A DNA stretch of 64,000 bases from Pseudomonas taiwanensis (lineage in GTDB: Bacteria > Pseudomonadota > Gammaproteobacteria > Pseudomonadales > Pseudomonadaceae): contig NZ_QJRF01000031.1 in assembly GCF_013393345.1 (NCBI RefSeq), positions 62,001 to 126,000 on the forward strand. Reading direction: 5' to 3'. Each line of letters opens with the position of its first letter. Within the stretch, counting starts at the first letter, position 1. Of this stretch, positions 8,641 to 16,991 are shown one piece after another. The position numbers and the translations under genes were made by a program. The notes under the pieces were generated by a model. The model saw only the letters and a list, made by a program, of their open reading frames with translations, was not told the origin of the DNA and made no database searches.

Positions 8641-9924
8641 ATGGCAAACGCTTCCGTTCCCGCTCAGGCCGAGATCGATATCGCGGTGGTCGGCGCCGGC
8701 ATCATCGGTGTCGCCTGCGCCCTGCAATTGGCCCGGAAGGGCAGGCACGTCCTGGTCATCGACCCGCAAGGGCCGGGGCAGGGCGCCTCGTTCGGCAATG
8801 CCGGGCACCTGGCCACCGAGCAGGTCTTTCCCATCGCCGACCTGTCGATCCTCAAGCGACTGCCGGCGATGCTCATGGACCCCATGGGCCCGCTGCGTCT
8901 GGACTGGAAGTACCTGCCCTTCGCCTTGCCCTGGTTCACGCGCCTGCTGCTCAACCTGCGGCCGGCACCCTTCCAGCGCACAGTCGCCGGACTGCGCGGG
9001 CTCAACGAAGCCAGCCTGGGTGCCTGGCAACGGCTGCTGGCGGCCATCGACCGTCCGGGTCTGCTGAAGGAGGACGGCTCCCTGCTGATGTACGAGCGCC
9101 CCGAATCCCGCCAGGCGCTCGAAGCGCTACAGGCCCGCATGGCCGGTCAGGGCGTGCCGGTGGATTTCTGGGAGTCCGGCGCCGTGCGCGACGCCGCGCC
9201 CCACTTGAACGAGCGGATACGCGGCGGGTTGTTCTTCCCCCGTACCGGGCACTTCATCGACCCGTTCCGGGTGGTCTGCGAACTAGCCACTGCCGCCGAG
9301 AGGGCGGGTGTTCGTTTCCTCCGTCAGCGCATGCTCGGTGGGCGGTTGACCGAGGATGGCGTCGCGCTGAGCACCGGGGAGGGCAGCGTACGGGCCCGCC
9401 AGGTCTTGATTGCCTGCGGCGCCCATTCGGCCGGTCTTACCTCCGGGTTGACTGGCAAGCGGGTACCGCTGGATACCGAGCGGGGCTATCACCTGATGTT
9501 GCCCCAGGAGCACGGGCGACTGCCGTTCGCCGTCACCTCGTTCGAGCGCAAGTTCATCATGTCGCCCATGGCCGACGGCCTGCGTCTGGCCGGCACCGTT
9601 GAGTTCGCCGGCTTGGCGCGATCACCGAACATGGAACGCGCCTGGCAGTTGCTCCGCCTCGGCAAAGGTCTGTTCCGCCGTGAACTGAATGCCGAAGGGG
9701 CAACCCCCTGGATGGGATTCCGGCCATCCCTGCCGGACTCGCTGCCCATCATCGACCGGGTGTGCGAGGGGCGGGTGCTGCTCGCTTTTGGCCACCAGCA
9801 CCTGGGGCTGACTCAGGCAGCGATCACCGCCGAGCACATCGCCGGGCTGGCGGGGCTGCCGGTAGCGGCGGGCGCGTCGCACGGTGTGCCGGATCTGGCG
9901 CCTTTCCGGCTGGCTCGCTTCTGA
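8641..9924 (+). CDS. FAD-dependent D-hydroxyproline oxidoreductase (DadA-like)
   Basis: Single-chain flavoprotein of 427 residues that would oxidise cis-4-hydroxy-D-proline to Delta1-pyrroline-4-hydroxy-2-carboxylate. IAVVGAGIIGVACALQL near residue 15 is the dinucleotide-binding fold, and DPQGPGQGASFGNAGHL is the DadA/glycine-oxidase-type second motif. The C-terminus carries LAFGHQHLGLTQAAITA, usual for D-amino acid dehydrogenases. The three-subunit enzyme known from P. aeruginosa is not seen here; this operon resembles the single-subunit arrangement of P. putida. ATG 8641 follows a GGGAGG site and lies 4 bp after the previous stop. It is the last gene of the operon. Confidence 0.83.
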   Translation: MANASVPAQAEIDIAVVGAGIIGVACALQLARKGRHVLVIDPQGPGQGASFGNAGHLATEQVFPIADLSILKRLPAMLMDPMGPLRLDWKYLPFALPWFTRLLLNLRPAPFQRTVAGLRGLNEASLGAWQRLLAAIDRPGLLKEDGSLLMYERPESRQALEALQARMAGQGVPVDFWESGAVRDAAPHLNERIRGGLFFPRTGHFIDPFRVVCELATAAERAGVRFLRQRMLGGRLTEDGVALSTGEGSVRARQVLIACGAHSAGLTSGLTGKRVPLDTERGYHLMLPQEHGRLPFAVTSFERKFIMSPMADGLRLAGTVEFAGLARSPNMERAWQLLRLGKGLFRRELNAEGATPWMGFRPSLPDSLPIIDRVCEGRVLLAFGHQHLGLTQAAITAEHIAGLAGLPVAAGASHGVPDLAPFRLARF

Positions 9925-9947
9925 GCGGGGGGGGCGCCGTGGCGGCG

Positions 9948-10415
9948 TCAGGTGGCCGGCGGCGCCAGCGGCTGGCCACGGTCGATCTTGCAACTGAGGA
10001 TGATCGAGGTGGTGGTCTTCTCCACCCCGTCGACGCTGCCGATCAGGTCCAGCAACTCGTCGAGGCGCTCGGGGGAGTCGGCGCGCAGCCAGGCGACGTA
10101 ATCGAACTCGCCGCTCACCGCGCAGAGCACCTGTACTTCCGCCATGCCGGTCAGGCGCCGCAGCACGTCCTTGCCGCTGCGCGGTTTCACGGTGATCCCC
10201 ACGTAGGCCTGCAGGCCGCCATCGGCGACGCGCCGGCCCAGGCGCACGCCGTAGCCGGTGATGACCTGTGCCTTCTCCAGCCGTGCCAGTCGCGAAGTCA
10301 CCGTGGTGCGCGCAATGCCCAGGTGCCGGGCCAGCGTGGCCACGCTCTCGCGGGCGTTGATCTGCAGCGCGGCGATCAGCTGGCGGTCGATTTCGTCGAG
10401 GGACAGGTCGGACAT
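9948..10415 (-). CDS. Lrp/AsnC-family transcriptional regulator
   Basis: DNA-binding regulator of 155 residues. The N-terminal helix-turn-helix (DEIDRQLIAALQINARESVATLARHLGIARTTVTSRLARLE) is followed by an Lrp/AsnC ligand-binding ferredoxin-like domain (LQAYVGITVKPRSGKDVLRRL ... CAVSGEFDYVAWLRADSPERLDELLD). It runs convergently toward the D-hydroxyproline oxidoreductase with 23 bp between the stops. Lrp-type regulators often sense amino acids and sit beside their catabolic genes. Here it may respond to proline or hydroxyproline derivatives, but the sequence alone does not show this. Confidence 0.88.
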   Translation of the reverse strand: MSDLSLDEIDRQLIAALQINARESVATLARHLGIARTTVTSRLARLEKAQVITGYGVRLGRRVADGGLQAYVGITVKPRSGKDVLRRLTGMAEVQVLCAVSGEFDYVAWLRADSPERLDELLDLIGSVDGVEKTTTSIILSCKIDRGQPLAPPAT

Positions 10416-10592
10416 GGACGGGCTCGTTGGTGGCGTGCTTGGAGGTTAGCGGGTGCGCAAGGCTACCTGAAGCCGATGGGTCGCGCCCATTGGTCGGCGC
10501 CGCTGTCGCGCCACCCGTAGCCGAACCAGACTGAACACGACATGGTCGGAGACACGTCGGCCCCATCCACTTCCCTCGAGAGCCTCACCACC

Positions 10593-11045
10593 ATGATCTC
10601 CATCGCCCCTTGCCGCTGGACCCTGCTCGCCTCGCTCATCTGCCTGCCCGCCTTCGCCGAAACCGTGGTGCCGTTGCAGGGGCAGACCCAGCAGCAGGTC
10701 CAGCAGGATATCGCCAACTGCCAGGCCCAGGCCGGCAGTTCCACGAGCACCACTACCTCCAACCCGAGCGGCGGTCGAGTCCGGGGCGCCGCGACGGGGG
10801 CCATGGCCGGTGCCGTTGTTGGCCAGGCGCGCAGCAACGACTACGACCGCATCGATGACGATCTGCAGAAGGAGTACCGGCAGGAGAAAGCCAAGGACGC
10901 CGCGGTGGCCGGTGCCGTGGTCGGTGGTTCGCGTCAGCGCCAGGAGCGCAGGCAGGACCGCCGCACCAACGAGCAGGCCAGCAGCACGGCGTCCTCGGCT
11001 TATACGAGTTGCCTGCAGCAGCGCGGCTACCAGGTAACGCCCTAG
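10593..11045 (+). CDS. Secreted glycine-zipper protein
   Basis: Small periplasmic or outer-membrane-associated protein of 150 residues, function unknown. ATG 10593 gives a clean signal peptide (MISIAPCRWTLLASLICLPAFA, cleavage after AFA); the in-frame ATG at 10542 would bury it. The mature part begins with a Gln-rich helix (QGQTQQQVQQD) and contains two small-residue glycine-zipper stretches, GAATGAMAGAVVGQA and DAAVAGAVVGGS, separated by a charged segment. Two cysteines, one early and one near the C-terminus, may pair. Its stop overlaps the stop of the convergent DUF533 gene by 4 bp. Confidence 0.65.
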   Translation: MISIAPCRWTLLASLICLPAFAETVVPLQGQTQQQVQQDIANCQAQAGSSTSTTTSNPSGGRVRGAATGAMAGAVVGQARSNDYDRIDDDLQKEYRQEKAKDAAVAGAVVGGSRQRQERRQDRRTNEQASSTASSAYTSCLQQRGYQVTP

Positions 11046-11773
11046 GCAGTGCCGCGCGCCTGCTGCTCCAGCTGCGCCTGCAGGTTCGGATCGAGCCTGA
11101 GCTGATAGGCCAGTTCGTCCAGGTAGGCGCGTTCGGCGGATTGCTGGTCATCTACCAGCATCACGCTGGCCAGGTACATCTCGGCCGCCATGCCGGGGTC
11201 CGATGCGGCCTGCGCCACTTCGGCGGCGTCCAGCGGCCGTTGCACTTCCTGGTCCAGCCACGCCTGCAATTGTGGGTCGTCGGTGTGCCGGGAAATCTCG
11301 GCATAGATCGTCTGTTTTTCCTGCTCGTCGATGCGACCATCGGCCTTGGCCGCGGCGATCAGTGCGCGGAGGATGGCCAGGCTGTGGTCATCGGCCTCGG
11401 CACCGGAAAGCTGGTCCACCGTGCTGATCGCCTGCTGGGGTGCGGAAGATTGCTGGCGCTGCCAGGCCTGGTACGCCTGGAAAGCCATCATGCCGAGGGA
11501 CGCCAGCGCGGCGTAATTCGGTCCCCCGGCGCGCCCGCCACCACCGCCCATCGAACCACCGCCCATGGAGGCACCGCTCTGGCCCCCACCGAGGATGCCG
11601 CCGAGCAGGCCGCCCAGTCCGGCATTGGCGCCGCCGCCACCTCCCATGAGCCCGCCCAGCAGGCCACCGAGCCCGCCCAGAGGGTCCTGCGACGCCATCC
11701 CTGCGCCGCCCCGTTGTGCTGCGCCGGCCTGGCCGGACCGCAGTAGTTGTTCGAGCAGATCACTGGTGTTCAT
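11042..11773 (-). CDS. DUF533/TerB-like inner membrane or cytoplasmic protein
   Basis: Protein of 243 residues of the YebE/DUF533 family. The N-terminal 90 residues are extremely glycine-rich (GGLGGLLGGLMGGGGG repeats). The C-terminal half (HSLAILRALIAAAKADGRIDEQEKQTIYAEI ... AEMYLASVMLVDDQQSAERAYLDELAYQL) is a TerB-like helical domain with an acidic loop, AKADGRIDEQE. Known family members have no established biochemical function, although YebE is linked to envelope stress in enterobacteria. It is convergent with the glycine-zipper gene, with a 4-bp overlap of stop codons. Confidence 0.75.
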   Translation of the reverse strand: MNTSDLLEQLLRSGQAGAAQRGGAGMASQDPLGGLGGLLGGLMGGGGGANAGLGGLLGGILGGGQSGASMGGGSMGGGGGRAGGPNYAALASLGMMAFQAYQAWQRQQSSAPQQAISTVDQLSGAEADDHSLAILRALIAAAKADGRIDEQEKQTIYAEISRHTDDPQLQAWLDQEVQRPLDAAEVAQAASDPGMAAEMYLASVMLVDDQQSAERAYLDELAYQLRLDPNLQAQLEQQARGTA

Positions 11774-11994
11774 GGCCTCGTCCTCGCGGTGGCCGTTTTC
11801 CGGTCAGGGAACGATAGACCCGGCCAGAAGCAGGGGCATGACCGTCGGGCGGCGAAGATTGTTGCGCGCCACGGAAAAGCGCTTTCAGCAAAGGCGTCTT
11901 TTTCCCGCGCCTTGCCTGGAGTCGAATTGGCACATCGGCCGAATGCGCATCGCCAGCGATGCCCGGGGCCTTCCAGGCAAACAGGAGAACCACC

Positions 11995-12252
11995 ATGAAC
12001 CGTGCAATCGCCACCAGTACCACCTTGCTGCTCGCCTTCCTGGCCAGCGGCAGCGTCTTCGCGGCTAAATCCGCCGAGTCCGTGCCCTACAGCTACGGCA
12101 TGCCGCTGGACGTCGCCCGCGTGATCTCCATCGACGAACCGAACTCGGTGACCTGCGAAACCATCCAGGCGAAGATGACCTACGTCGATTCCCAGGGCGA
12201 AGAGAAATCCGTGACCTACCTGAAAGAGTCCAGCGCCTGCGCCAATAGCTGA
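11995..12252 (+). CDS. Small secreted DUF2790-type protein
   Basis: Exported protein of 85 residues. The signal peptide MNRAIATSTTLLLAFLASGSVFA is followed by a mature domain of about 60 residues (VPYSYGMPLDVARVISI ... CETIQAKMTYVDSQGEEKSVTYLKESSAC), the DUF2790 pattern common in pseudomonads. Two cysteines could form a disulfide. An AGGAG site lies 6 nt before ATG 11995. No function is established; family members are often single genes with their own promoters, as here. The 221 bp upstream of it (11774-11994) show no palindrome or clear promoter that I could recognise. Confidence 0.72.
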   Translation: MNRAIATSTTLLLAFLASGSVFAAKSAESVPYSYGMPLDVARVISIDEPNSVTCETIQAKMTYVDSQGEEKSVTYLKESSACANS

Positions 12253-12772
12253 TGTGGGGACGTGAATCGTCCGGCGCCAGACGGCAGGACTGCGTCCTGC
12301 ACAGCGATTGAAATCGCCCCCACAGAGAGGGGCAACAGGATTGTGCCGCCGTTGGCCCGAGAGTCACCCCTCTCCATTCAGGGAGAGGGGCCGGGGGTGA
12401 GGGGGGCCGGCCAGCTCCGAGCTAGCTCCCCATCGCGAATGAATTCGCTCCCACAAGAGCTAGGCAGCCCTGCGGCCTGCTTGGCGAATGAATTCGCCCC
12501 CACAGGGTTTGTGCACAGCCAGACCAAGGTGTCAGTGGTGCAGGGCGTTGCAGGCGCGAGTCACCCCTCTCCATTCAGGGGCGAAGAGGCACGCTTTTGG
12601 AAGCACCGCTTCCAGTGCCGATGAGCGACTGAGCGCGAAGGCGATCAGGCCGGGGCGCAGGGCGGGGGCCGGGGGTGAGGGGGAACAGGCCAGCGCCGAG
12701 CCAACCCCCATCGCGAATGAATTCGCCCCCTACGGAGAAGCGAGCTGGATTGCGTTGTGGGTGAGGCGCCAG
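12253..12772. repeat. Intergenic repeat cluster (520 bp, no gene)
   Basis: No credible coding region. It holds three copies of the palindrome GCGAATGAATTCGC (12435-12448, 12484-12497, 12713-12726), each followed by CCCCCACA or a variant. It also has an interrupted hairpin CCCCTCTCC...GGAGAGGGG (12367-12390). A second CCCCTCTCC left arm (about 12566) has its right side replaced by an element of about 85 bp containing TGGAAGC-N3-GCTTCCA. A near-copy of that extended form lies in inverse orientation at about 25867-25985. Confidence 0.75.
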
Positions 12773-13645
12773 TCACCCCACTACCTCTGCCACAAACGCC
12801 TCGAACGATGTCGCCGTGGTGTTTTCCGGACGCCGTCCTTCCAGCGACTTCACCGTCCGTTCGTTGATGCCATGGGCCAGTTCCGCATAGAGCTCGGCGA
12901 GATTGGCCGAGAACCCTGCCTCCTGCAGCATCCCCGCCATTTCGCCATAGGGCAGTTGAACGTAGGGCAGGTCCGGCCGGCCCAGATGCTCGCCGAAGAT
13001 GCGTGTGGCCTCGCCGTAGCTGATGTCCCGCTGTCCCAATAGCTCGCGCACCTGGAACCCGGCCCAGTCACGGTCGAGCAGCGCGGCGAGGGCCGCATCG
13101 GCGATATCCTTCGAGGCGATCATCGGCACCGGCACGTCCGCGCCGACGCCATCGGCCACCAGGCCGTGCTGTTCGATCATGTACAGCGCCGGTAGCAGGT
13201 TTTCGAAGAAGGCCCCGGCACGCAGGATCAGCACATCCACCCCCGTCAGTTCGCGCAGTCGCCCTTCCTGTTCATGCATGCTGGCGATGGGACCGTTGCC
13301 CGAAGTCAGTTCGGCACCGACGCTGGAAAGCGCTACCACGCGGCGTACGCCGCTGGCGCGTATCGCCTTCACGATGGCTTCGCCCACCTCCGCCTGCTGC
13401 GCCATGTAGTCCGTTACCGATGGGTCGTAGGGCAGCAATGTGTAAACCACCTCGGCGCCGTGGAAAGATTCCGTCAGATACGCCGCATCGTTCGGCTCAC
13501 CCACCATCACCTCGGCTCCGGCGTTCTTCAGCGTGGCCAGGCGTTCAGCCGAACGACCCAGTGCGCGAACCGGCTGACCGGCTTTCAACAGTTGCTCGAC
13601 GATGCGTTTGCCCGTGTGTCCGCTGGCGCCCATTACCGTGATCAT
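12773..13645 (-). CDS. NmrA-like NAD(P)-binding protein (atypical SDR)
   Basis: Cytosolic Rossmann-fold protein of 290 residues. The N-terminus MITVMGASGHTGKRIVEQLL carries the GxxGxxG cofactor-binding pattern of the NmrA/HSCARG-like atypical short-chain dehydrogenases. The usual YxxxK catalytic pair is not evident, which suggests a redox-sensor or quinone-reductase-like role. ATG 13645 is chosen because GAGGAAGAA precedes it and it begins directly with the Rossmann motif. It is transcribed divergently from an AraC-type regulator, a common pairing in which the regulator controls the NmrA gene. Confidence 0.8.
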   Translation of the reverse strand: MITVMGASGHTGKRIVEQLLKAGQPVRALGRSAERLATLKNAGAEVMVGEPNDAAYLTESFHGAEVVYTLLPYDPSVTDYMAQQAEVGEAIVKAIRASGVRRVVALSSVGAELTSGNGPIASMHEQEGRLRELTGVDVLILRAGAFFENLLPALYMIEQHGLVADGVGADVPVPMIASKDIADAALAALLDRDWAGFQVRELLGQRDISYGEATRIFGEHLGRPDLPYVQLPYGEMAGMLQEAGFSANLAELYAELAHGINERTVKSLEGRRPENTTATSFEAFVAEVVG

Positions 13646-13717
13646 TTCTTCCTCCAGGTCGCGCTTGTCTGTTCGGCACATGCCTGCGCGCTTGGGTTCA
13701 AGTCTCGGCTGGGAGTG

Positions 13718-13765
13718 CTGGACGAACAATGATTCTGGGTCGATGATTCATGATCATTCGTCCAG
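13718..13765. promoter_or_regulatory. Inverted-repeat operator between NmrA-like and AraC genes
   Basis: Nine-base arms CTGGACGAA (13718-13726) and TTCGTCCAG (13757-13765) form a perfect inverted repeat centred near 13741.5, in the only divergent space between the two genes. An ATGATCAT palindrome lies inside (13750-13757). The right arm would fall within the coding region if the AraC gene began at ATG 13750, which argues for a start further downstream. Likely the AraC-type regulator's own site; inferred. Confidence 0.45.
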
Positions 13766-13767
13766 AG

Positions 13768-14739
13768 ATGAGCAAGCCCATGGACCCAAACGCCCCCTGG
13801 CAATCCCGCGATCCCCTGGGCGAGGCGCTGCACCTGCTGCGCATGAGCGGGACGCTCTATTGCGCGTCGGAATTCACCGCGCCCTGGGGGCTGGGGCTGC
13901 CGCCGATGGAGGACTGCCTGATGTTCCATGTGGTGACATCCGGCGAATGCTGGCTCGACGTGGGCGGGCACGAACCGCTGCTGCTGCGGGCAGGCGACCT
14001 GGCGCTGGTGCCCCATGGTCACGGCCATAGCCTGCTGAGCGGCAAGGGTGTGGCGGCGGTGCCGTTGTTCGACCTGCCACGGGAGTGCCTGAGCGAGCGC
14101 TACGAGATCATCCGCCATGGTGGCGGTGGGGAGCCGGTGAGCCTGGTCTGCGGCGCGGTCCGCTTCGACCATCCGGTGGCCCGGCAACTGGTGCGCTTGC
14201 TGCCGGCGTTGCTGCATGTGGAGGCGGCCAGCGCCGAGCACGCCGACTGGTTGCAGGGCACCTTGCGCTTCATGCGCGACGAAGCCCGTGCGCTGCGCCC
14301 TGGAGGCGAGACGGTGGTGACGCGACTGGCCGACATCCTGGTGATCCAGGCCATTCGCGCCTGGATCGAGCGCGACCCCGCCGCCCAGACTGGCTGGCTC
14401 GGTGCCTTGCAGGACCGCCAGATCGGCCGCGCCATCGGCCTGATCCACCGCGATCCGGCGCGCGACTGGAGTCTCGTGTCCCTGGCCGAGGCTGCCGCCA
14501 TGTCGCGCTCCGCCTTCGCCGCGCGCTTCACCGCCCTGGTGGGCGAACCGGCCATGCAATACCTCACCCGCTGGCGCATGAACCTCGCGCTGGGCTGGTT
14601 GCAGGAAGGGGATATGGGCATCGCTGTCTTGGCCGAGCGTCTGGGCTACCAGTCGGAAGCGGCCTTCAGCCGAGCATTCAAGCGCTGCCATGGCATGGCG
14701 CCTGGTGCTGCACGACATGCCACGAAAATCAATCGGTAA
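13768..14739 (+). CDS. AraC-family regulator with cupin sensor domain
   Basis: Transcription factor of about 323 residues. The N-terminal cupin_6-type domain (TLYCASEFTAPWGLGLPPMEDCLMFHVVTSGECWLDVGG ... LLLRAGDLALVPHGHGH) is followed by a C-terminal AraC double helix-turn-helix (WSLVSLAEAAAMSRSAFAARF and IAVLAERLGYQSEAAFSRAFKR). The start is uncertain among ATGs at 13750, 13768 and 13780; 13768 avoids the inverted repeat upstream. Family members usually repress or activate an adjacent oxidoreductase gene, here the divergent NmrA-like gene. The siderophore receptor downstream on the same strand has its own Fur-box region, so co-regulation is uncertain. Confidence 0.82.
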   Translation: MSKPMDPNAPWQSRDPLGEALHLLRMSGTLYCASEFTAPWGLGLPPMEDCLMFHVVTSGECWLDVGGHEPLLLRAGDLALVPHGHGHSLLSGKGVAAVPLFDLPRECLSERYEIIRHGGGGEPVSLVCGAVRFDHPVARQLVRLLPALLHVEAASAEHADWLQGTLRFMRDEARALRPGGETVVTRLADILVIQAIRAWIERDPAAQTGWLGALQDRQIGRAIGLIHRDPARDWSLVSLAEAAAMSRSAFAARFTALVGEPAMQYLTRWRMNLALGWLQEGDMGIAVLAERLGYQSEAAFSRAFKRCHGMAPGAARHATKINR

Positions 14740-14778
14740 AATTTACCATTCGCGAATTATTTACATTTGATTTACAAA

Positions 14779-14793
14779 TGCTAATTGTTACCA
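14779..14793 (+). promoter_or_regulatory. Candidate Fur box before the siderophore receptor
   Basis: TGCTAATTGTTACCA matches 11 of the 14 defined positions of the 7-1-7 Fur consensus TGATAAT-N-ATTATCA. It sits in an AT-rich stretch (14738-14800) that contrasts with the GC-rich surroundings, 35 bp before the receptor start. The position fits iron repression of the receptor. Confidence 0.6.
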
Positions 14794-14827
14794 TTTGTTC
14801 TTTCTTCCAACGATCAAGGAACTCGTG

Positions 14828-16948
14828 GTGGCTAGAAAGCGTATTGCCCCGGCATCTCTGCCGATGCTGGGCCTGCTGGTAATTCCCGCTGTCCAGGCTG
14901 AAACCAAAGAGGCGCTGGCCATTCCGGCGACCTCAGTGACCAGTGCTTACGAGCAGCAAAGCTACAAGGCCACCGAGAGCCGCAGCGCGCTGAAGATCGA
15001 CGCGCCGCTGCGCGACATTCCCCAGACCGTCAACGTGGTGCCTGAGAGCGTGATCAAGGATCAGGGCGCCCAGTCGATGGAAGACGTCCTGAAAAACGTT
15101 CCCGGCATTGGTCTTTCCAACGGTGACGGCCAGCGCGACCAGGTCACCATCCGCGGCTTCAGCGCCATCGGCGACATGTTCATCGACGGTATCCGTGACG
15201 ATGCGCTGTACTTCCGCGACCTCTCCAACATCGAGCGCGTCGAGGTCATCAAGGGCCCGGCCGCGGTGCTTTACGGGCGTGGTTCTTCCGGTGGCCTGAT
15301 CAACAGCGTGAGCAAGAAACCCGGTTTCGATCCCAAGCATGAACTGGGGGTCAGCTTCGACAGCGAAGGCAAGCGCCGCACGCAGTTCGATGCTGGCTGG
15401 GCCGACCAGCAACAGCGCGACAAGGCATTCCGCGTCACTGGTGCGTTCGAAGACAGCGACACCTTCCGCGACGACGGCTACATCGACCGCAAGGCCATCG
15501 CGCCGTCCGCCTTCTTCAAGCTCTCCGACGACCTGGAGCTGAACCTCGGGGCCACCTACCTCTACGACAAGCGCCTGATCGATTTCGGTATTCCTGCACT
15601 CGGCGATCGTCCGGTGCACGTCGATCGCGAGAAGCGCTTCGGCTCCGGCGACGCGGACCAGGATTACGCCCGCAGTGAGGTGTTTTCCTTCACCGCCGGC
15701 CTGGACTACCGGATCAACGACGAGCTGACGCTGAGCAACACCACCCGCTACTACCGCTACGACCTGGACCGTAACAACACCCTGGCCGACAGCAGCCCGA
15801 CCCGCTTCGTCACCGCGCCCAACGGTGAGCTGCTGGTGAAGCTGAACCGTGGCAACGTGGCGCGTGACGAATACGGTGTGTTCAACCAGACCGAACTGAA
15901 GCAGCAGGCCCAACTGGCCGGCATGCAGCACAGCCTGCTCTACGGTGTCGAACTGGGTCACCAGGACAAGTACCAGCGCGTGTTCAGCCAGAACAACGTG
16001 GCCCAGGTGCCTGTCTACCGTGACGCCCTGGTTCCGGTGCCGGAACACGCCAACAGCCTGTCGTCCAAGGGCACCAACTTCCAGGACACCGCCGGCTTCT
16101 ACGTGCAGGACCTGATCGAGCTGACCTCGCAGTGGAAGGCCCTGCTCGGCGTGCGCTACGACATCTTCGGCCAGGAGTACGACGACGATCGCGTGCAGAA
16201 CGTCGATCTCGATCGCACCGACAAGACCTGGAGCCCGCGTGCCGGCCTGGTCTTCCAGCCGGATCAGATCCAGTCCTACTACGCCTCGGTGAGCCGTGGT
16301 TATCAGCCGTCGGGTGAAGTGTTCGCCCTGGCTCCGACCAACCAGCATCTCGAACCCGAGGAAACCACCAACTACGAGGTGGGCGCCAAGTGGGATCTGC
16401 TCGACAACCGTCTCTCGGTTACCGCCGCGGTGTTCCGTCTCGAACGCACCAACATGAAGACCACCGACCCGACCACCAACCTGACGGTGCTGGCCGGTGA
16501 GCAGCGTACCGACGGTTTCGAAGCGACCTTCAGTGGCCAGATCACCGAGAAGTGGAACGTGTACGGTGGCTACGCGTACCTGGACGCGGAAATCACCAAG
16601 TCCACCAACAAGACCAATGGCGTGCCCAACGAAGGTCAGACCCCGACCCTGACCCCACGCAACAGCGCCAACCTCTGGGTGGTGCGCTCGCTGACCCCGG
16701 AATGGCGTCTCGGCATGGGCGCCAACTATGTGGATGACCGCTACACCGCACTGGACAACAAGGTCGTGATGCCCAGCTACACGACCTTCGACGCGGCGCT
16801 GCTGTACAACCTTCCGCAATGGGACATGGCACTGCGTCTGCACAACGTGTTCGACCGCGATTACTACGCCTCGGCCCACGGCTCGGTGGACCTGATCACC
16901 CCCGGCGCGCCCCGTACCCTGGAGCTCAGCGCCAACTACCGGTTCTGA
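14828..16948 (+). CDS. TonB-dependent siderophore receptor (catecholate/Fiu-like)
   Basis: Outer-membrane gated channel of 706 residues for ferric siderophore import. A signal peptide ending AVQA is followed by a plug domain (DIPQTVNVVPESVIKDQGAQ, VTIRGFSAIGDMFIDGIRDD, VEVIKGPAAVLYGRGSSGG) and a 22-strand-type barrel. The C-terminus ends in NYRF with a terminal aromatic residue, as outer-membrane proteins do. GTG 14828 is chosen because AAGGA lies 7 nt upstream and it yields a normal signal peptide; TTG 14795 would lengthen the N-terminus without a signal. It lacks the extra N-terminal signalling domain of FpvA-type transducers. Probably iron-regulated through the Fur box upstream. The actual siderophore is not determined. 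Confidence 0.87.
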   Translation: MARKRIAPASLPMLGLLVIPAVQAETKEALAIPATSVTSAYEQQSYKATESRSALKIDAPLRDIPQTVNVVPESVIKDQGAQSMEDVLKNVPGIGLSNGDGQRDQVTIRGFSAIGDMFIDGIRDDALYFRDLSNIERVEVIKGPAAVLYGRGSSGGLINSVSKKPGFDPKHELGVSFDSEGKRRTQFDAGWADQQQRDKAFRVTGAFEDSDTFRDDGYIDRKAIAPSAFFKLSDDLELNLGATYLYDKRLIDFGIPALGDRPVHVDREKRFGSGDADQDYARSEVFSFTAGLDYRINDELTLSNTTRYYRYDLDRNNTLADSSPTRFVTAPNGELLVKLNRGNVARDEYGVFNQTELKQQAQLAGMQHSLLYGVELGHQDKYQRVFSQNNVAQVPVYRDALVPVPEHANSLSSKGTNFQDTAGFYVQDLIELTSQWKALLGVRYDIFGQEYDDDRVQNVDLDRTDKTWSPRAGLVFQPDQIQSYYASVSRGYQPSGEVFALAPTNQHLEPEETTNYEVGAKWDLLDNRLSVTAAVFRLERTNMKTTDPTTNLTVLAGEQRTDGFEATFSGQITEKWNVYGGYAYLDAEITKSTNKTNGVPNEGQTPTLTPRNSANLWVVRSLTPEWRLGMGANYVDDRYTALDNKVVMPSYTTFDAALLYNLPQWDMALRLHNVFDRDYYASAHGSVDLITPGAPRTLELSANYRF

Positions 16949-16955
16949 TCGACGT

Positions 16956-16991
16956 GCAAGAAGCCCGGCCAATGCCGGGCTTCTTGCTTTT
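16956..16991 (+). terminator. Rho-independent terminator of the siderophore receptor
   Basis: A perfect 14-bp stem GCAAGAAGCCCGGC / GCCGGGCTTCTTGC with a CAAT loop and a short T run begins 8 bp after the receptor stop codon. Confidence 0.85.

Noticed and set aside
5967-8642. An 891-residue minus-strand open frame opposite the deaminase and semialdehyde dehydrogenase genes
   Set aside because: It lies antisense to two clearly recognisable enzymes in high-GC sequence, has low-complexity His/Gly/Arg/Ala-rich composition and no family motif. It is a by-product of GC-rich codon usage.
6956-9067. A 703-residue plus-strand frame overlapping the aldehyde dehydrogenase and the oxidoreductase
   Set aside because: It is an alternate frame of two well-supported genes, rich in Arg, Gly and Pro, without motifs.
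12253-12772. CRISPR-like array from the repeated GCGAATGAATTCGC blocks
   Set aside because: Spacing is irregular, copies are dispersed over the window and occur in both orientations, and no cas gene is present. They are interspersed palindromic repeats.
14933-16972. A 679-residue minus-strand open frame opposite the siderophore receptor
   Set aside because: It is antisense to a complete TonB receptor with all expected motifs; its Val/Gly/Arg/His composition matches no protein family.
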